NCBI GenBank assembly: GCA_937920495.1
Contig: CALEUQ010000011.1
Coordinates: 62,001 to 126,000, forward strand
Reading direction: 5' to 3'
Source: an uncultured bacterium
GTDB taxonomy: Bacteria > Spirochaetota > UBA4802 > UB4802
DNA: 64,000 nucleotides
Below the pieces are notes generated by a model, which worked only from the letters and a program-made list of their open reading frames with translations, searched no databases and was not told the DNA's origin. Position 1 is the stretch's first letter. Every line of letters starts with the position of its first letter. A program made the position numbers and the translations under genes. Positions 26,986 through 36,256 of this stretch are shown in pieces.

Positions 26986-27602
26986 TTTTTATTATCTTCT
27001 TGTACGATAGCTAAGATTTGTTTTACCACCTGTTTTGCAATGTCATCATACTGGGAGCTATCTATTAAAATATCATTAAGATCCCATATTAATGATAAAC
27101 CACAGCAATATTTTGCTCTATAACGCCAGTCCCATGCCCTTCCAGGTTCTTTACGGACAGTTAAGAGTATCTCGCCATTTTCAGTATTTATAGCTTTTAA
27201 TGTAAATGTATCAATACAGTTTGGTTCGTGTTTGTTATTCCTGTATGCCTGTAACGCAGAGCCACGGCCAATAATGATAACATCAGCACCTAACAATTTC
27301 CCAATTTTAACAGCCTGTTTATCGTCAATCAAACCAGATGCAGAAAGCTGTTGTTCTTGCAAAATTTTTTGTATGGCTTCACGTTCAATGGTGGTAACTT
27401 TACCGCTTTTGAAAAACTGATGTGAGATAGCATCAGCAAATTCATCACCCCAGCCAGCACCTTTTATGTCAAAGGGGAAAACAGCAACCCGCTTCATTCT
27501 TTTTTGTATTGCCTGTTTGTTGGTATATGCTACATCGATGGTTGAACAGGTACATAGTGAAGATACAGTAATAAGAACCCCTAACATTTTAAAGAATTTC
27601 AT
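26982..27602 (-). CDS. CsgG/FlgO-like lipoprotein candidate
   Basis: The 206-residue protein has a short hydrophobic leader ending in cysteines (VSSLCTCS), a plausible though non-classical lipobox. A domain follows that resembles the CsgG/TolB-N family, including RVAVFPFDIKGAGWGDEFAD, TTIEREAIQKILQEQQLSASG and AVKIGKLLGADVIIIG. CsgG-type lipoproteins form or regulate outer-membrane secretion assemblies. The ATG of MKFFKML is chosen because AGGAG stands nine bases upstream; the frame is open 18 codons more. It overlaps the following barrel candidate by ATGA. Confidence 0.68.
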   Translation of the reverse strand: MKFFKMLGVLITVSSLCTCSTIDVAYTNKQAIQKRMKRVAVFPFDIKGAGWGDEFADAISHQFFKSGKVTTIEREAIQKILQEQQLSASGLIDDKQAVKIGKLLGADVIIIGRGSALQAYRNNKHEPNCIDTFTLKAINTENGEILLTVRKEPGRAWDWRYRAKYCCGLSLIWDLNDILIDSSQYDDIAKQVVKQILAIVQEDNKK

Positions 27603-27951
27603 AATGTATTGCTCCTGCCATAAAATATAAATTTTGCTCTCTGTAATATTCAGCATTATAGTAATTTTCTTACTACTGGTTTACGGTATATATAATCAAA
27701 TGTGTACTGAATATATTAGTGCTTTTATAGTATAATACCATTATATAACGTATTTTGACAAATATTATTTTTACCATGACTATATTTTTTATTGTACATG
27801 AAATATCTTATAAGTATATTCATTATTCCTTGGAATTTTTTTAAAAATTAATGTTTTGGCTTAAGACAGGATAAATTATATTTGAAATATAAAAGGCATA
27901 TTGTAGTGTGAGAACAATTTTAACCATTTCTGTTTTGATGGAGCATTGTGC
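27603..27951. other. 349-bp AT-rich intergenic region between divergent genes
   Basis: No gene or RNA is recognised. It should hold promoters for the CsgG-like pair (minus) and the glycosyltransferase (plus). A plus-strand TTGACA occurs at 27755-27760 with a TATATT 20 bp downstream, which is too wide to be convincing. Confidence 0.4.
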
Positions 27952-29118
27952 ATGAATGAAAAAAAAATTAATATATTAATTATAAATTATGAATTTCCGC
28001 CGTTAGGAGGTGGTGGAGGAGTTGCCACGTATGATCTTGCATTGGAGTGGGTAAAAACAGCAGATGTGCACGTCATCACTTCATCGTTCAAGGGGTTACC
28101 ATCATATGAAAATGTTAATGGGATTCATGTACACCGGGTAAAGATCTTATTCAGAAAATCCAGGGATGCGGCAACATTTATTTCAATGTTTAGCTACTTA
28201 CCTGCCGGTTTTATAAAGGCACTATCGCTTGCACTGAAATATAAGTTTGACGTCATCAATACTCATTTTGTGGTACCATCAGGCCCCTTGGGGTATGTCA
28301 TTTCAAAATTGTTTGGCATTCCCAATGTGTTATCATTGCATGGTGGCGATATCTATGATCCAAGTAAAACGCTTTCGCCACACCGTAATCGTTTTTTTAA
28401 GGCTGTTGTGCGTTTCCTGCTTAACAGGGCTGACATAGTTGTGGCCCAATCGTCAAATACTAAAACTAATGCAATAGAATACTATGCTCCAAAAAAAGAG
28501 ATAGAGATTATTCCATTAGCGTTTCACCCACCAGTACTGCCAAAAACATCACCAAAAAGGCTGGGACTTAAGGAAAAGGATTTTATCTGCATAACAATAG
28601 GAAGATTAATAAAACGCAAATCTATTGATGTGCTAATAAGGGCAATAGCCCTTATTAATAAACCTAACGTGAAACTTCTCATCATGGGAGATGGTCCCGA
28701 GCGAGAATATCTGGAATCACTGGTAGAAGAATTGTCATTACAGGACAGAGTAAAATTTCTGGGTTTTGTTGCCGATGAAGAGAAATTTGCCTATCTTTCG
28801 CAATCTGATTTATTTGTGCTTACATCAATGCATGAAGGATTTGGCATTGTATTTATGGAAGCTATGTATTGCGGATTGCCGATTGTTGCAACCAACCATG
28901 GCGGTCAGGTTGATTTCCTTACCCATGGCGACAATGCATTGTTAATTAATGTTGGTGATACAAAAGGATGTGCTGAAAGTATTATGAAGTTTTACAGTGA
29001 TAAAAGGCTTTATTCACGCTGTTCAGTAAATAATAAAAAAAAGATTACAAACTTTTTTGCCGAGAATGTAGCAGGGCGGTATATGAATATTTTTTTACAA
29101 TTAGTCAATAAAAAATGA
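27952..29118 (+). CDS. Glycosyltransferase family 4 (GT-B)
   Basis: The 388-residue protein is a retaining GT-B glycosyltransferase. The N-terminal acceptor-side domain starts with NYEFPPLGGGGGVATYDLA; the C-terminal nucleotide-sugar domain holds GRLIKRKSIDVLI and the EX7E motif in HEGFGIVFMEA. Such enzymes add sugars to lipids, polysaccharides or small molecules. GGAG lies eight bases before the ATG at 27952. Its stop overlaps the next ATG (ATGA), linking it to an atypical response regulator rather than to a polysaccharide cluster. Confidence 0.9.
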   Translation: MNEKKINILIINYEFPPLGGGGGVATYDLALEWVKTADVHVITSSFKGLPSYENVNGIHVHRVKILFRKSRDAATFISMFSYLPAGFIKALSLALKYKFDVINTHFVVPSGPLGYVISKLFGIPNVLSLHGGDIYDPSKTLSPHRNRFFKAVVRFLLNRADIVVAQSSNTKTNAIEYYAPKKEIEIIPLAFHPPVLPKTSPKRLGLKEKDFICITIGRLIKRKSIDVLIRAIALINKPNVKLLIMGDGPEREYLESLVEELSLQDRVKFLGFVADEEKFAYLSQSDLFVLTSMHEGFGIVFMEAMYCGLPIVATNHGGQVDFLTHGDNALLINVGDTKGCAESIMKFYSDKRLYSRCSVNNKKKITNFFAENVAGRYMNIFLQLVNKK

Positions 29119-29762
29119 AAATTAAAACAGCACTCATCACTCAAAACAAGGAATTAGTTCTGGAAGTAAGAATGCTTGAGCTTTTGGATGTAAGTGTGCA
29201 TGGTACCATTAATACCCTTAAAGACGAAGGATTTGATATCGCACTATTTGATACGGAACAGATAGACATAAGTGATGCACAATTTTACCTTTCAAAATTG
29301 CGGAAACGGTTTCAGCGGTTACCGGTAATTCTTATTGTACGTGCGGGGTTTCTAGAGTCGATTCACAGGGACTGGTTCTTTGATGATTTTATTGTGTTCC
29401 CATTCAGAAAAGGTGAATTGAAAACACGTATTAACCGTTTGATAGGTGCTGAAATTGAATTAAAGGAATCGGTAATTAAGGTTGGGAATGTAATAATTGA
29501 GCCCGAAAAATACACAGTAATAGTGAACGATGAGAAAATATTTTTAACATTCAAAGAGTTTGAATTGCTAAAATTATTAGTAGAAAATAAAGGTATTGTG
29601 TTTACACGCCAGGAATTACTATCCCAGATCTGGGGAGTGGAATATATTGGGGGTACACGGACGGTAGATGTACATATTAGAAGATTAAGGATGAAATTAG
29701 GGGATGAATTCAATAATATTATAGAAACAATACGAAATGTTGGGTATAAGTGTAAAGAATAA
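29115..29762 (+). CDS. OmpR-type response regulator with degenerate receiver domain
   Basis: The 215-residue protein has an N-terminal receiver-like domain and a C-terminal winged helix (LTFKEFELLKLLVENKG then VDVHIRRLRMKLGD). The receiver lacks the paired acidic residues normally found after the first beta strand (here TALITQNKE) and the conserved lysine, since KPF is replaced by FPF near residue 97. An aspartate remains at about the phosphoacceptor position (IALFDTEQ). It may therefore act without phosphorylation, like atypical response regulators. No histidine kinase is nearby. Its ATG overlaps the glycosyltransferase stop. Confidence 0.85.
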   Translation: MKIKTALITQNKELVLEVRMLELLDVSVHGTINTLKDEGFDIALFDTEQIDISDAQFYLSKLRKRFQRLPVILIVRAGFLESIHRDWFFDDFIVFPFRKGELKTRINRLIGAEIELKESVIKVGNVIIEPEKYTVIVNDEKIFLTFKEFELLKLLVENKGIVFTRQELLSQIWGVEYIGGTRTVDVHIRRLRMKLGDEFNNIIETIRNVGYKCKE

Positions 29763-29959
29763 TCTTAGAAATATGCTTGCCAATATGTAAATTGCGTAAT
29801 TAATGTTAAAAAATGTCGCTATTTATTCTTTAAAATTATTATATGAATAATGCAGTTCACAATGAACAATTTTTCTTCAAAAATTATCCTTGAGGGATAA
29901 ATGGTGAAAAAAGAAAAAAAGTAATAATTTACATTTAATAAAGATTGAATGGAGTTGTC

Positions 29960-30454
29960 ATGAATCAGGTAAAAAAGATTGAAAAAGTGCTGGAATCAGC
30001 CTTACATGAAGATCTCACACCATACTTTGCTCTGGTAAAAGCAATGCGGAAGCATTTGCCGTTGTTTGGTTCTACAAAACGCATTACTGCTGCATTACTT
30101 AAAGAATATATTGGGGATATCTCCAAATTGGATATAGCGGACGTTGCTGCATTAAACTTTACAAAATCTTCTGACGGGACTATTGTATTTGAAGATATCA
30201 AGGACGGCAAAGCAAGAATTTTTATCAACATAGGCAAAAATCACAAGATAACGCCGGGCGACCTTATTCGAGAAATATCAAAGCGTTCAGGTATAGACGG
30301 AAAGCTTGTTGGAAAGATTGATATCCATTCTACGTATTCATTTATTGAAATACCAGAACAATATGCCGAGCTGGTGTTAGTGTCGCTGGATAAAGCACGG
30401 ATAAAAGGTGTCCCTATTGTAGTTGAGCCGGCAAAAAAGAAAAAGAAACTATGA
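29960..30454 (+). CDS. Stand-alone DbpA-type RNA-binding domain protein
   Basis: The 164-residue protein carries at its C-terminal half (about residues 85-158) a domain matching the RNA-binding module of DEAD-box helicases DbpA/CsdA, with PGDLIREISKRSGIDGKLVG and IDIHSTYSFIEIPEQYAE. No helicase core is attached. The N-terminal 80 residues are helical and unfamiliar. The lysine-rich end (AKKKKKL) could add RNA affinity. The ATG is chosen for GGAG five bases upstream. It may be an RNA chaperone or ribosome-assembly helper; the function is inferred from the domain only. Confidence 0.75.
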   Translation: MNQVKKIEKVLESALHEDLTPYFALVKAMRKHLPLFGSTKRITAALLKEYIGDISKLDIADVAALNFTKSSDGTIVFEDIKDGKARIFINIGKNHKITPGDLIREISKRSGIDGKLVGKIDIHSTYSFIEIPEQYAELVLVSLDKARIKGVPIVVEPAKKKKKL

Positions 30455-30458
30455 GATA

Positions 30459-31268
30459 ATGATAGATACACAGTGCCCTATCTGTACATCATCATCATTT
30501 AAAAAAATATCGGATACGCTCTTATTATGCAAAGTATGCAGTACCGTGTATAATGCCGGATATGCTCCTGCTGTATACTGCGATGATTATTTTGGCAAGG
30601 AATATCATGCACAGTATGGGAAGACGTATGAGGAAGATTTTGAGTCAATATATGCTGCTTCGCTTTTTCGATTAAAAATAATACAAAATCTTTCAGGCAA
30701 CAACCTTTCAGGCAAAAGCCTTCTTGATATTGGCTGTGCTCTGGGATTTTTTTGCAAAGCTGCCAGAGACGCTGGCTTTGGTGTTGTTGAAGGTCTGGAG
30801 ATATCACACTATGCTGCCGATTACTGTAAACAACAATTCAACATCCCTGTCCATGTTGCCGGATTTGAACAATTTGCTGCCAACAGGAAATATGATGTGA
30901 TAACAGCATGGTTTGTGATAGAACATTTTGCCAAACCATATGCTATGCTATCAAAAATATATGACATGCTACAAGACAGGGGCATTTTTGCCTGTACTTT
31001 GCCATCGTATTTTGGTCCATTGTTTTATTGCCACAGAAAACAATGGATAAATACGCATCCACAAGATCACCGTATAGATGTAGCACCGTGGAGTATTAAA
31101 AAGCTTTTAAAGCGCATAGGTTTTTCTTATGTCAGGTGTTTTCCCTCTGGTTATCATCCTGAACGTTTCGGAGCTATCGCACAAAAACATAAAAATTTGT
31201 ATGTTAAACTCAGCAATATATTGTGTTTTTCAGATACTATACTGGTGATAGCGGTAAAATCCTTCTAA
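30459..31268 (+). CDS. SAM-dependent methyltransferase with N-terminal zinc-ribbon-like segment
   Basis: The 269-residue protein begins with a two-CXXC segment (CPICTSSS...CKVCSTVY), then a class I methyltransferase domain. Motif I is LLDIGCALGFFCKAA and a later motif is WFVIEHFAKP. This arrangement is seen in sugar or lipid methyltransferases of surface polysaccharide clusters. It follows the DbpA-domain gene by four bases. The start at the ATG for MIDTQCPIC is chosen since the zinc-binding segment begins immediately; the frame continues open upstream through the previous gene. Confidence 0.82.
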   Translation: MIDTQCPICTSSSFKKISDTLLLCKVCSTVYNAGYAPAVYCDDYFGKEYHAQYGKTYEEDFESIYAASLFRLKIIQNLSGNNLSGKSLLDIGCALGFFCKAARDAGFGVVEGLEISHYAADYCKQQFNIPVHVAGFEQFAANRKYDVITAWFVIEHFAKPYAMLSKIYDMLQDRGIFACTLPSYFGPLFYCHRKQWINTHPQDHRIDVAPWSIKKLLKRIGFSYVRCFPSGYHPERFGAIAQKHKNLYVKLSNILCFSDTILVIAVKSF

Positions 31269-31275
31269 TAAATTC

Positions 31276-31303
31276 TTGACACATAACGCAATGCGTTTAA
31301 AAT
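31276..31303 (+). promoter_or_regulatory. Promoter candidate for rpmH-rnpA
   Basis: TTGACA (31276-31281) and TAAAAT (31298-31303) are separated by 16 bp, a near-consensus sigma-70 promoter 147 bp upstream of rpmH, in a leader free of other features. Confidence 0.6.
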
Positions 31304-31449
31304 AGCATTTTTGTTGTGTATTATGTAAAAGTTGTGCTATGGTGAAAATTACATGTGATGTATATAAAGCGTACAAGATAAATTATAATATAATCATAAA
31401 GTTTTTTATTGCTTCATTGAACTAATATTCTTAAAAATGAGGTGGGATG

Positions 31450-31608
31450 ATGAAAAGGACATTTCAGCCAAGTGTTATCAAGCGATTGCGGACACATGGA
31501 TTCAGAGCACGAATGAGCACCAAAGCTGGGCAGGAAGTATTACGCAGAAGAAGACAAAAGGGCAGATACAAATTAACCGTTTCTGACGAAAAGCGAAATT
31601 CAAAGTAA
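31450..31608 (+). CDS. rpmH: 50S ribosomal protein L34 (bL34)
   Basis: The 52-residue basic protein starts [19 protein letters not shown] and contains [18 protein letters not shown], the standard L34 sequence. It is slightly longer than the usual 44-46 residues through a tail [14 protein letters not shown] gives two possible starts; the second matches the family start. It leads the conserved rpmH-rnpA-yidD-yidC-jag-mnmE block. Confidence 0.97.
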   Translation: MKRTFQPSVIKRLRTHGFRARMSTKAGQEVLRRRRQKGRYKLTVSDEKRNSK

Positions 31609-31630
31609 TTATGTGTAATGTCAATATTGC

Positions 31631-31996
31631 GTGAAAAGGAGATATTCATTAAAGGGGCTCAACCGATTTAAAGAAGTCATTGCTAACGGAAAGAGAGTAT
31701 ATGGCAAAGGGATCAGGATGATAGTGTATATGAAACCAGTACAGGTAGAAGAGCACATGAAAAATAGATTACAATCCTGTTTTGCCATAGTAGTTAACAG
31801 GAGCTTTGGAAATGCAGTTGAGAGGAATAAAATTAAGAGGCAAATCCGTTACATACTGGTAGGTCTTATGCCCCGTATGCGACAGGGTTTTGATGTTATT
31901 ATATTTCCTGACGCCTCCAGTAAGGCTTTGGGATATAATAATCTGGTTGAATCAATTACACATGTTTTGCGTAAATCAGGAGTACTGAAACAGTGA
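31631..31996 (+). CDS. rnpA: Ribonuclease P protein component
   Basis: The 121-residue basic protein pairs with the RNase P RNA to mature tRNA 5' ends. The family signature is seen in [18 protein letters not shown], and the N-terminal [12 protein letters not shown] is typical. The start is GTG with no evident Shine-Dalgarno site, 22 bp after rpmH. Its stop overlaps the GTG of yidD by 4 bp (GTGA). Confidence 0.93.
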   Translation: MKRRYSLKGLNRFKEVIANGKRVYGKGIRMIVYMKPVQVEEHMKNRLQSCFAIVVNRSFGNAVERNKIKRQIRYILVGLMPRMRQGFDVIIFPDASSKALGYNNLVESITHVLRKSGVLKQ

Positions 31997-32214
31997 AGAT
32001 ACATTTGGTTACCATACCGGTAGTGTTGATAAAATTATATAAACTTGTGATTTCGCCGGTGTTGCCCAATGCATGCAGGTTTTATCCAACATGTTCACAG
32101 TATGCTATTGAGGCATTGACAAAACACGGGCTTTTTAAAGGTGGTTTTCTATCAGTCAAACGGATACTTCGCTGTCATCCATTGTGTGATGGTGGGTATG
32201 ACCCTGTCCCCTGA
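31993..32214 (+). CDS. yidD: Membrane protein insertion efficiency factor
   Basis: The 73-residue protein has the YidD signature [20 protein letters not shown] followed by [12 protein letters not shown] and the end [13 protein letters not shown]. It assists YidC-dependent membrane insertion at the inner face. The GTG start overlaps the rnpA stop, and yidC follows after 118 bp. Confidence 0.95.
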   Translation: MKIHLVTIPVVLIKLYKLVISPVLPNACRFYPTCSQYAIEALTKHGLFKGGFLSVKRILRCHPLCDGGYDPVP

Positions 32215-32332
32215 TTGTATGTTTTAGATGCTTTAAAGATTTTTCCTTCCTTCTATCTCCTTTCCACGTAGTATAATATTACGCATGGGTAATGTTGCGT
32301 AACCATAGTAAAAATTACATCAAGAGGTTGTC

Positions 32333-33952
32333 ATGGAAAAAAGGGCTTTGATTGCAGTAATATTATCACTGGGGATCTGGATCCTATGGTTTTACTTGTT
32401 CCCGCCGCAGGAAACAACACCTCCAGTGCCGGATAAGAGTACTGAAACTGAAACAGTACACACTGAAAAAATACAAGATCTTGAGATTTCAGTTGTTACA
32501 CAACTTCAGCAAGCGTATTCAAAAAAAGAAGAAGTTACTATCGATACAAAATATTATACAGCAGTACTTTCCAATGAAGATGGGCAATGTACATCATTTA
32601 TTGATAAAGTGCGAAACATAGAATTGATTGTAACTAAATCAAAATTTGATGCCAAAGGTTTCTTTGATTTCCCTCTTCATTTTTCAACGGGTGAGTTTTT
32701 ACACACAAAGGATATGCAACCTGCGTTATGGAAAATGCAGAAGGATGCATCGGCAGTGCGCTTTTCCACAGTTGCTATCGTACAAAAAAATCCATTGGAG
32801 ATTGCAAAAAAATTTACATATAATGAGAGAGGGCAATATTTTACAGTATCGTATACTATCACCAATAAAGGGCGCAATGAATTTGCATTCCCTGAAGGAG
32901 TAGTGATATATTCCCCATCTGATTTTTTGGGACCTTCAATGGACTTTGATAACTCATATAATGAGTTACACAGCATCTATTATATCAATGATAGCTTTGA
33001 AAAAGCTCGCAAGGGAGGAGGATTCTTTTCTGCACCAGAAGAACTCAAACGGGAAAATGGCGTAGTAAAATGGGCTGGCATAATGAGCAGATACTATCTT
33101 TTGATTATGATTCCGCAAGGATTTGCAGGCTCCGGGGTAATATACGATAATAGGAATAACACTGGTTTCAGAACAGGTATTGTAGTACCCGCAAAACCAT
33201 TGCAACCCGGTGAAACAGTAACACACGAATTTAAGATATATGTTGGACCAAAAAATAAAGATAAGCTGCTGGCTGTTGATAAATCCATTGGTGATGCTGC
33301 AGATGTAAGTAAATGGATTGAACCCATCAGGGACTTTATGATGTGGTGCCTGCTGGAAATAAATAAACTGGTTGGGAATCTGGGATGGTCACTGGTGATA
33401 TTTTCAGTTATTACAAAGATAATGTTTTTGCCATTAACTCAGCGCTCTACTGAATCTATGAAGAAGATGCAGGAATTGAATCCTGTGATTCAGGAATTGC
33501 GTGAAAAGTATAAGGATAAGCCCGATGTTTTGAATAAAAAGATAATGGAGGTGTATAAGAAAAATAAAGTAAATCCGATGGGGGGCTGTTTGCCGCTTCT
33601 TTTGCAGATGCCGTTTTTCTTTGCTCTGTACAGCGCTTTAGTAAATTCTGTAGATTTATGGCAGGCGCCATTTATCCTGTGGATAAAGGACTTATCATTG
33701 CCTGATACAATTTTCCAGATATCAGGATTTAATATTAATATACTTCCTCTAATTATGACAGGTACAACATATTTGCAACAAAAGATGTCATCAGGAGAGG
33801 TCACGCAACAACAGAAGATGTTAATGTTTATGCCTTTAATATTCATTGTTATCTTCTGGAATATGCCATCAGGATTGGTACTGTACTGGATTATGCAAAA
33901 TGTGCTTCAGATAGGTCATCAGATGATTATTAACAAAAGAGCCAAAAAGTAA
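32333..33952 (+). CDS. yidC: Membrane protein insertase YidC
   Basis: The 539-residue insertase has an N-terminal membrane segment (ALIAVILSLGIWILWFYLF), a periplasmic domain of about 300 residues, and the conserved C-terminal five-helix-type core with MKKMQELNPVIQELREKYKD and VNPMGGCLPLLLQMPFFFAL. The large periplasmic domain marks the Gram-negative form. GAGG precedes the ATG. It inserts membrane proteins alone or with SecYEG and is followed by the usual jag gene. Confidence 0.97.
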   Translation: MEKRALIAVILSLGIWILWFYLFPPQETTPPVPDKSTETETVHTEKIQDLEISVVTQLQQAYSKKEEVTIDTKYYTAVLSNEDGQCTSFIDKVRNIELIVTKSKFDAKGFFDFPLHFSTGEFLHTKDMQPALWKMQKDASAVRFSTVAIVQKNPLEIAKKFTYNERGQYFTVSYTITNKGRNEFAFPEGVVIYSPSDFLGPSMDFDNSYNELHSIYYINDSFEKARKGGGFFSAPEELKRENGVVKWAGIMSRYYLLIMIPQGFAGSGVIYDNRNNTGFRTGIVVPAKPLQPGETVTHEFKIYVGPKNKDKLLAVDKSIGDAADVSKWIEPIRDFMMWCLLEINKLVGNLGWSLVIFSVITKIMFLPLTQRSTESMKKMQELNPVIQELREKYKDKPDVLNKKIMEVYKKNKVNPMGGCLPLLLQMPFFFALYSALVNSVDLWQAPFILWIKDLSLPDTIFQISGFNINILPLIMTGTTYLQQKMSSGEVTQQQKMLMFMPLIFIVIFWNMPSGLVLYWIMQNVLQIGHQMIINKRAKK

Positions 33953-34238
33953 AATGAGGGAAATATTTTAAGTGAAATATGAATTTAATCTTAGTACATT
34001 ATTATGGGGGATAAATATTCAGATACTGGCATTAATAGGAAAAGGACAAGATGTATGGATTTCATTATAAGCGTAAATGGCTAAAGTCAATAATTGTTAT
34101 AAAAGTGTGGAAATCACTTATTCAATTGTCAGGATTGCAATAGCGTTACGTAATAATCTATTTTTTGATGGAAGGAGGGTAATACAATTAAAAAAAATAT
34201 TGAACTATTATTATCTAAGTTTCGTAGGAGGCGTGAAC

Positions 34239-34877
34239 ATGAAGGTGTTAGATATTGAAGGAAAAACTGTTGAAGATGCAACGAAAAAAGCCTTATCGTT
34301 ATTAAAAATTAATGATATGAACAAAATCAATATTGAAGTGCTTGATGAAGGGAAAAGCGGGATCTTTGGTTTTGGCATATCACGCCCTGCTAAAATACGA
34401 GTGTATTACCAACAGGAAGATGATATTGGTCAACAGGCAAAAGAAATCATTGAAAAAATTTTAATGCTGATGGAAGTTGAAGCCAGGGTTAAGGATTATA
34501 AGGAAAGCGAAAATAAGGTATATGTTGAATTAGAAAGCTCCAGTTCGGGGCTTATTATAGGTAAAAAAGGAAAAACCCTGGAAGCGTTGCAGTTTATGGT
34601 TAATCTTCTGGTCAATAAAATGACCAATTCAGAAAAAAAGATAATACTTGATATTGAATCATACAGGGCAAAAAGAGAGAAAGCATTACGCAAGTTATCA
34701 AAAGAAATTGCATTGAAAGTTGCCCGAACTGGTAAGCCATGGACGTTAGAGCCCATGAATCCATTTGAACGACGACTTATCCATTTGACATTGCAAAATG
34801 ACTCAAAGGTTACTACCAGGAGTGAAGGACAGGGCATTTACAGAAAGGTAAAGATAATGCCTGTGGAAAAAAGGTAA
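34239..34877 (+). CDS. jag: Jag/KhpB-type RNA-binding protein
   Basis: The 212-residue protein has three parts. A Jag-N domain (MKVLDIEGKTVEDATKKAL) is followed by a KH-like domain containing SGLIIGKKGKTLEALQ and a C-terminal R3H domain (EPMNPFERRLIHLTLQND). It binds RNA and is commonly beside yidC. AGGAGG stands seven bases before the ATG, so the reading frame open for 54 codons upstream is not used. mnmE follows after 5 bp. Confidence 0.94.
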   Translation: MKVLDIEGKTVEDATKKALSLLKINDMNKINIEVLDEGKSGIFGFGISRPAKIRVYYQQEDDIGQQAKEIIEKILMLMEVEARVKDYKESENKVYVELESSSSGLIIGKKGKTLEALQFMVNLLVNKMTNSEKKIILDIESYRAKREKALRKLSKEIALKVARTGKPWTLEPMNPFERRLIHLTLQNDSKVTTRSEGQGIYRKVKIMPVEKR

Positions 34878-34882
34878 TACAG

Positions 34883-36244
34883 ATGGATGATACAATATGT
34901 GCTCCGGCAACTGCGCCAGTACATTCACCAATAGCGATAATACGAGTAAGCGGCCCTGATTCATTGCGGGTCGCTTCTTCTATATTTACGGGAAAAAATC
35001 AAGCTTCACAATTTACTCCACGGTACGCGTATTATGGAATCATTCATGATAGTAATGAAGAAATAGATGATTGTATTCTCATATACTATAAACGCCCATA
35101 TAGCTATACAGGCGAAGATATGGTGGAGATATTCTGTCATGGCAATCCAATTATAGTGAATAAAATAATAAATTCCATTACTGCACACAACGTGCGTATA
35201 GCCCAGCCTGGTGAATTTACCCGACGTGCGTTTTTAAATGGTAAGATGGATCTCACTGAAGCTGAAGCTATAAACCATATTATTGCTGCACGCAGTGAAT
35301 GGGAGATAGCAACTGCAATGCAGCAAAAGCATGGGTCACTTAAAAACGCCATCAGTGATATTAAACAAAATATAATAGAATTGAAAGCAGATGTTGAATG
35401 CGCAATTGACTTTGTGGAAGAGGATATTGAGATTGTATCGCATGAGGATGCATTGAAAAGGATACACGCTATTATAAATAAGATAGAAGACATACTTAAT
35501 AGATGTAAAATTGGGCAGCGCCTGTGTGGTGGTATTGATATTGCAATTGTGGGGAAGCCTAATGCAGGTAAATCCAGCTTTTTAAACTGCATACTAAATC
35601 ATGAACGGGCAATTGTCTCGGATACGCCTGGTACAACACGTGATGTGATAAAGGAATCTGTTTCAATTAAAGGTATTCAATGTAATCTGCTTGATACTGC
35701 TGGAATACATGCACATGCGGATGGAATTGAACGTTTAGGGATACAGCGCAGTTATAAACTTATTGAAGAAGCATCATTAATTATTTTTATCATTGATGCG
35801 GTTGCGGGATTTACATCCGATGATGAACACATTGTAACAATGATTGATACTAAACCGTATATACCGGTCATCAACAAGGTTGATATTGCAACACAAGAAT
35901 CAGTTGCATTAATTCAAGGTACTATCAAGAAACAAGGGGTGCTGTTTTCTGCAAAAACCGGGTATGGTCTACCTGCGCTTGAGGATGCAATATATCAATT
36001 CATTACATCACAATATGTTGAGTATAAAAATTCCTTCATTGCCGATATTAGAATGATACAGTTACTTGAGCAGTCCTTAGAATATGCCCGTGAAGCGCGT
36101 AATCAGATTTATGTTGAAAGTCCCCATGAAATTATTGCATCGGCTCTTCAAAATGTTATCGATACAATTGGTGCAGTTACCGGCGAAATAACTGTAGATG
36201 ATGTATTGAATTCAATTTTTTCACGATTCTGCATTGGCAAGTGA
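34883..36244 (+). CDS. mnmE: tRNA modification GTPase MnmE
   Basis: The 453-residue GTPase works with MnmG to install cmnm5 groups on wobble uridines. An N-terminal tetrahydrofolate-binding domain (TICAPATAPVHSPIAIIRVS) and a helical domain enclose a G domain. G-domain motifs are GKPNAGKSS, DTPGTTRD, DTAG and NKVD. The chain ends in the essential CIGK. It follows jag directly. No mnmG is in the window. Confidence 0.97.
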   Translation: MDDTICAPATAPVHSPIAIIRVSGPDSLRVASSIFTGKNQASQFTPRYAYYGIIHDSNEEIDDCILIYYKRPYSYTGEDMVEIFCHGNPIIVNKIINSITAHNVRIAQPGEFTRRAFLNGKMDLTEAEAINHIIAARSEWEIATAMQQKHGSLKNAISDIKQNIIELKADVECAIDFVEEDIEIVSHEDALKRIHAIINKIEDILNRCKIGQRLCGGIDIAIVGKPNAGKSSFLNCILNHERAIVSDTPGTTRDVIKESVSIKGIQCNLLDTAGIHAHADGIERLGIQRSYKLIEEASLIIFIIDAVAGFTSDDEHIVTMIDTKPYIPVINKVDIATQESVALIQGTIKKQGVLFSAKTGYGLPALEDAIYQFITSQYVEYKNSFIADIRMIQLLEQSLEYAREARNQIYVESPHEIIASALQNVIDTIGAVTGEITVDDVLNSIFSRFCIGK

Positions 36245-36256
36245 AGTGTATAATGT

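Noticed and set aside
29811-29860. Reverse-complement match ATTTATTCTTTAAA to the dispersed repeat
   Set aside because: Only 14 bases match in AT-rich DNA and the flanks diverge, so it is within what chance could give.
33678-33686. A perfect DnaA box TGTGGATAA in the rpmH-to-mnmE region that often lies near oriC
   Set aside because: It is single and inside the yidC coding sequence; no box cluster, dnaA or dnaN is present, so no origin is called.
34051-34143. 30-codon frame between yidC and jag starting with ATGTATGG
   Set aside because: It has a purine-rich upstream stretch but no recognised product or composition; it overlaps the long upstream extension frame of jag and is not supported as a gene.
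34077-34238. 54-codon N-terminal extension of jag
   Set aside because: The family start MKVLDIEG with AGGAGG just upstream is inside; the extension has no ribosome site and unusual composition.
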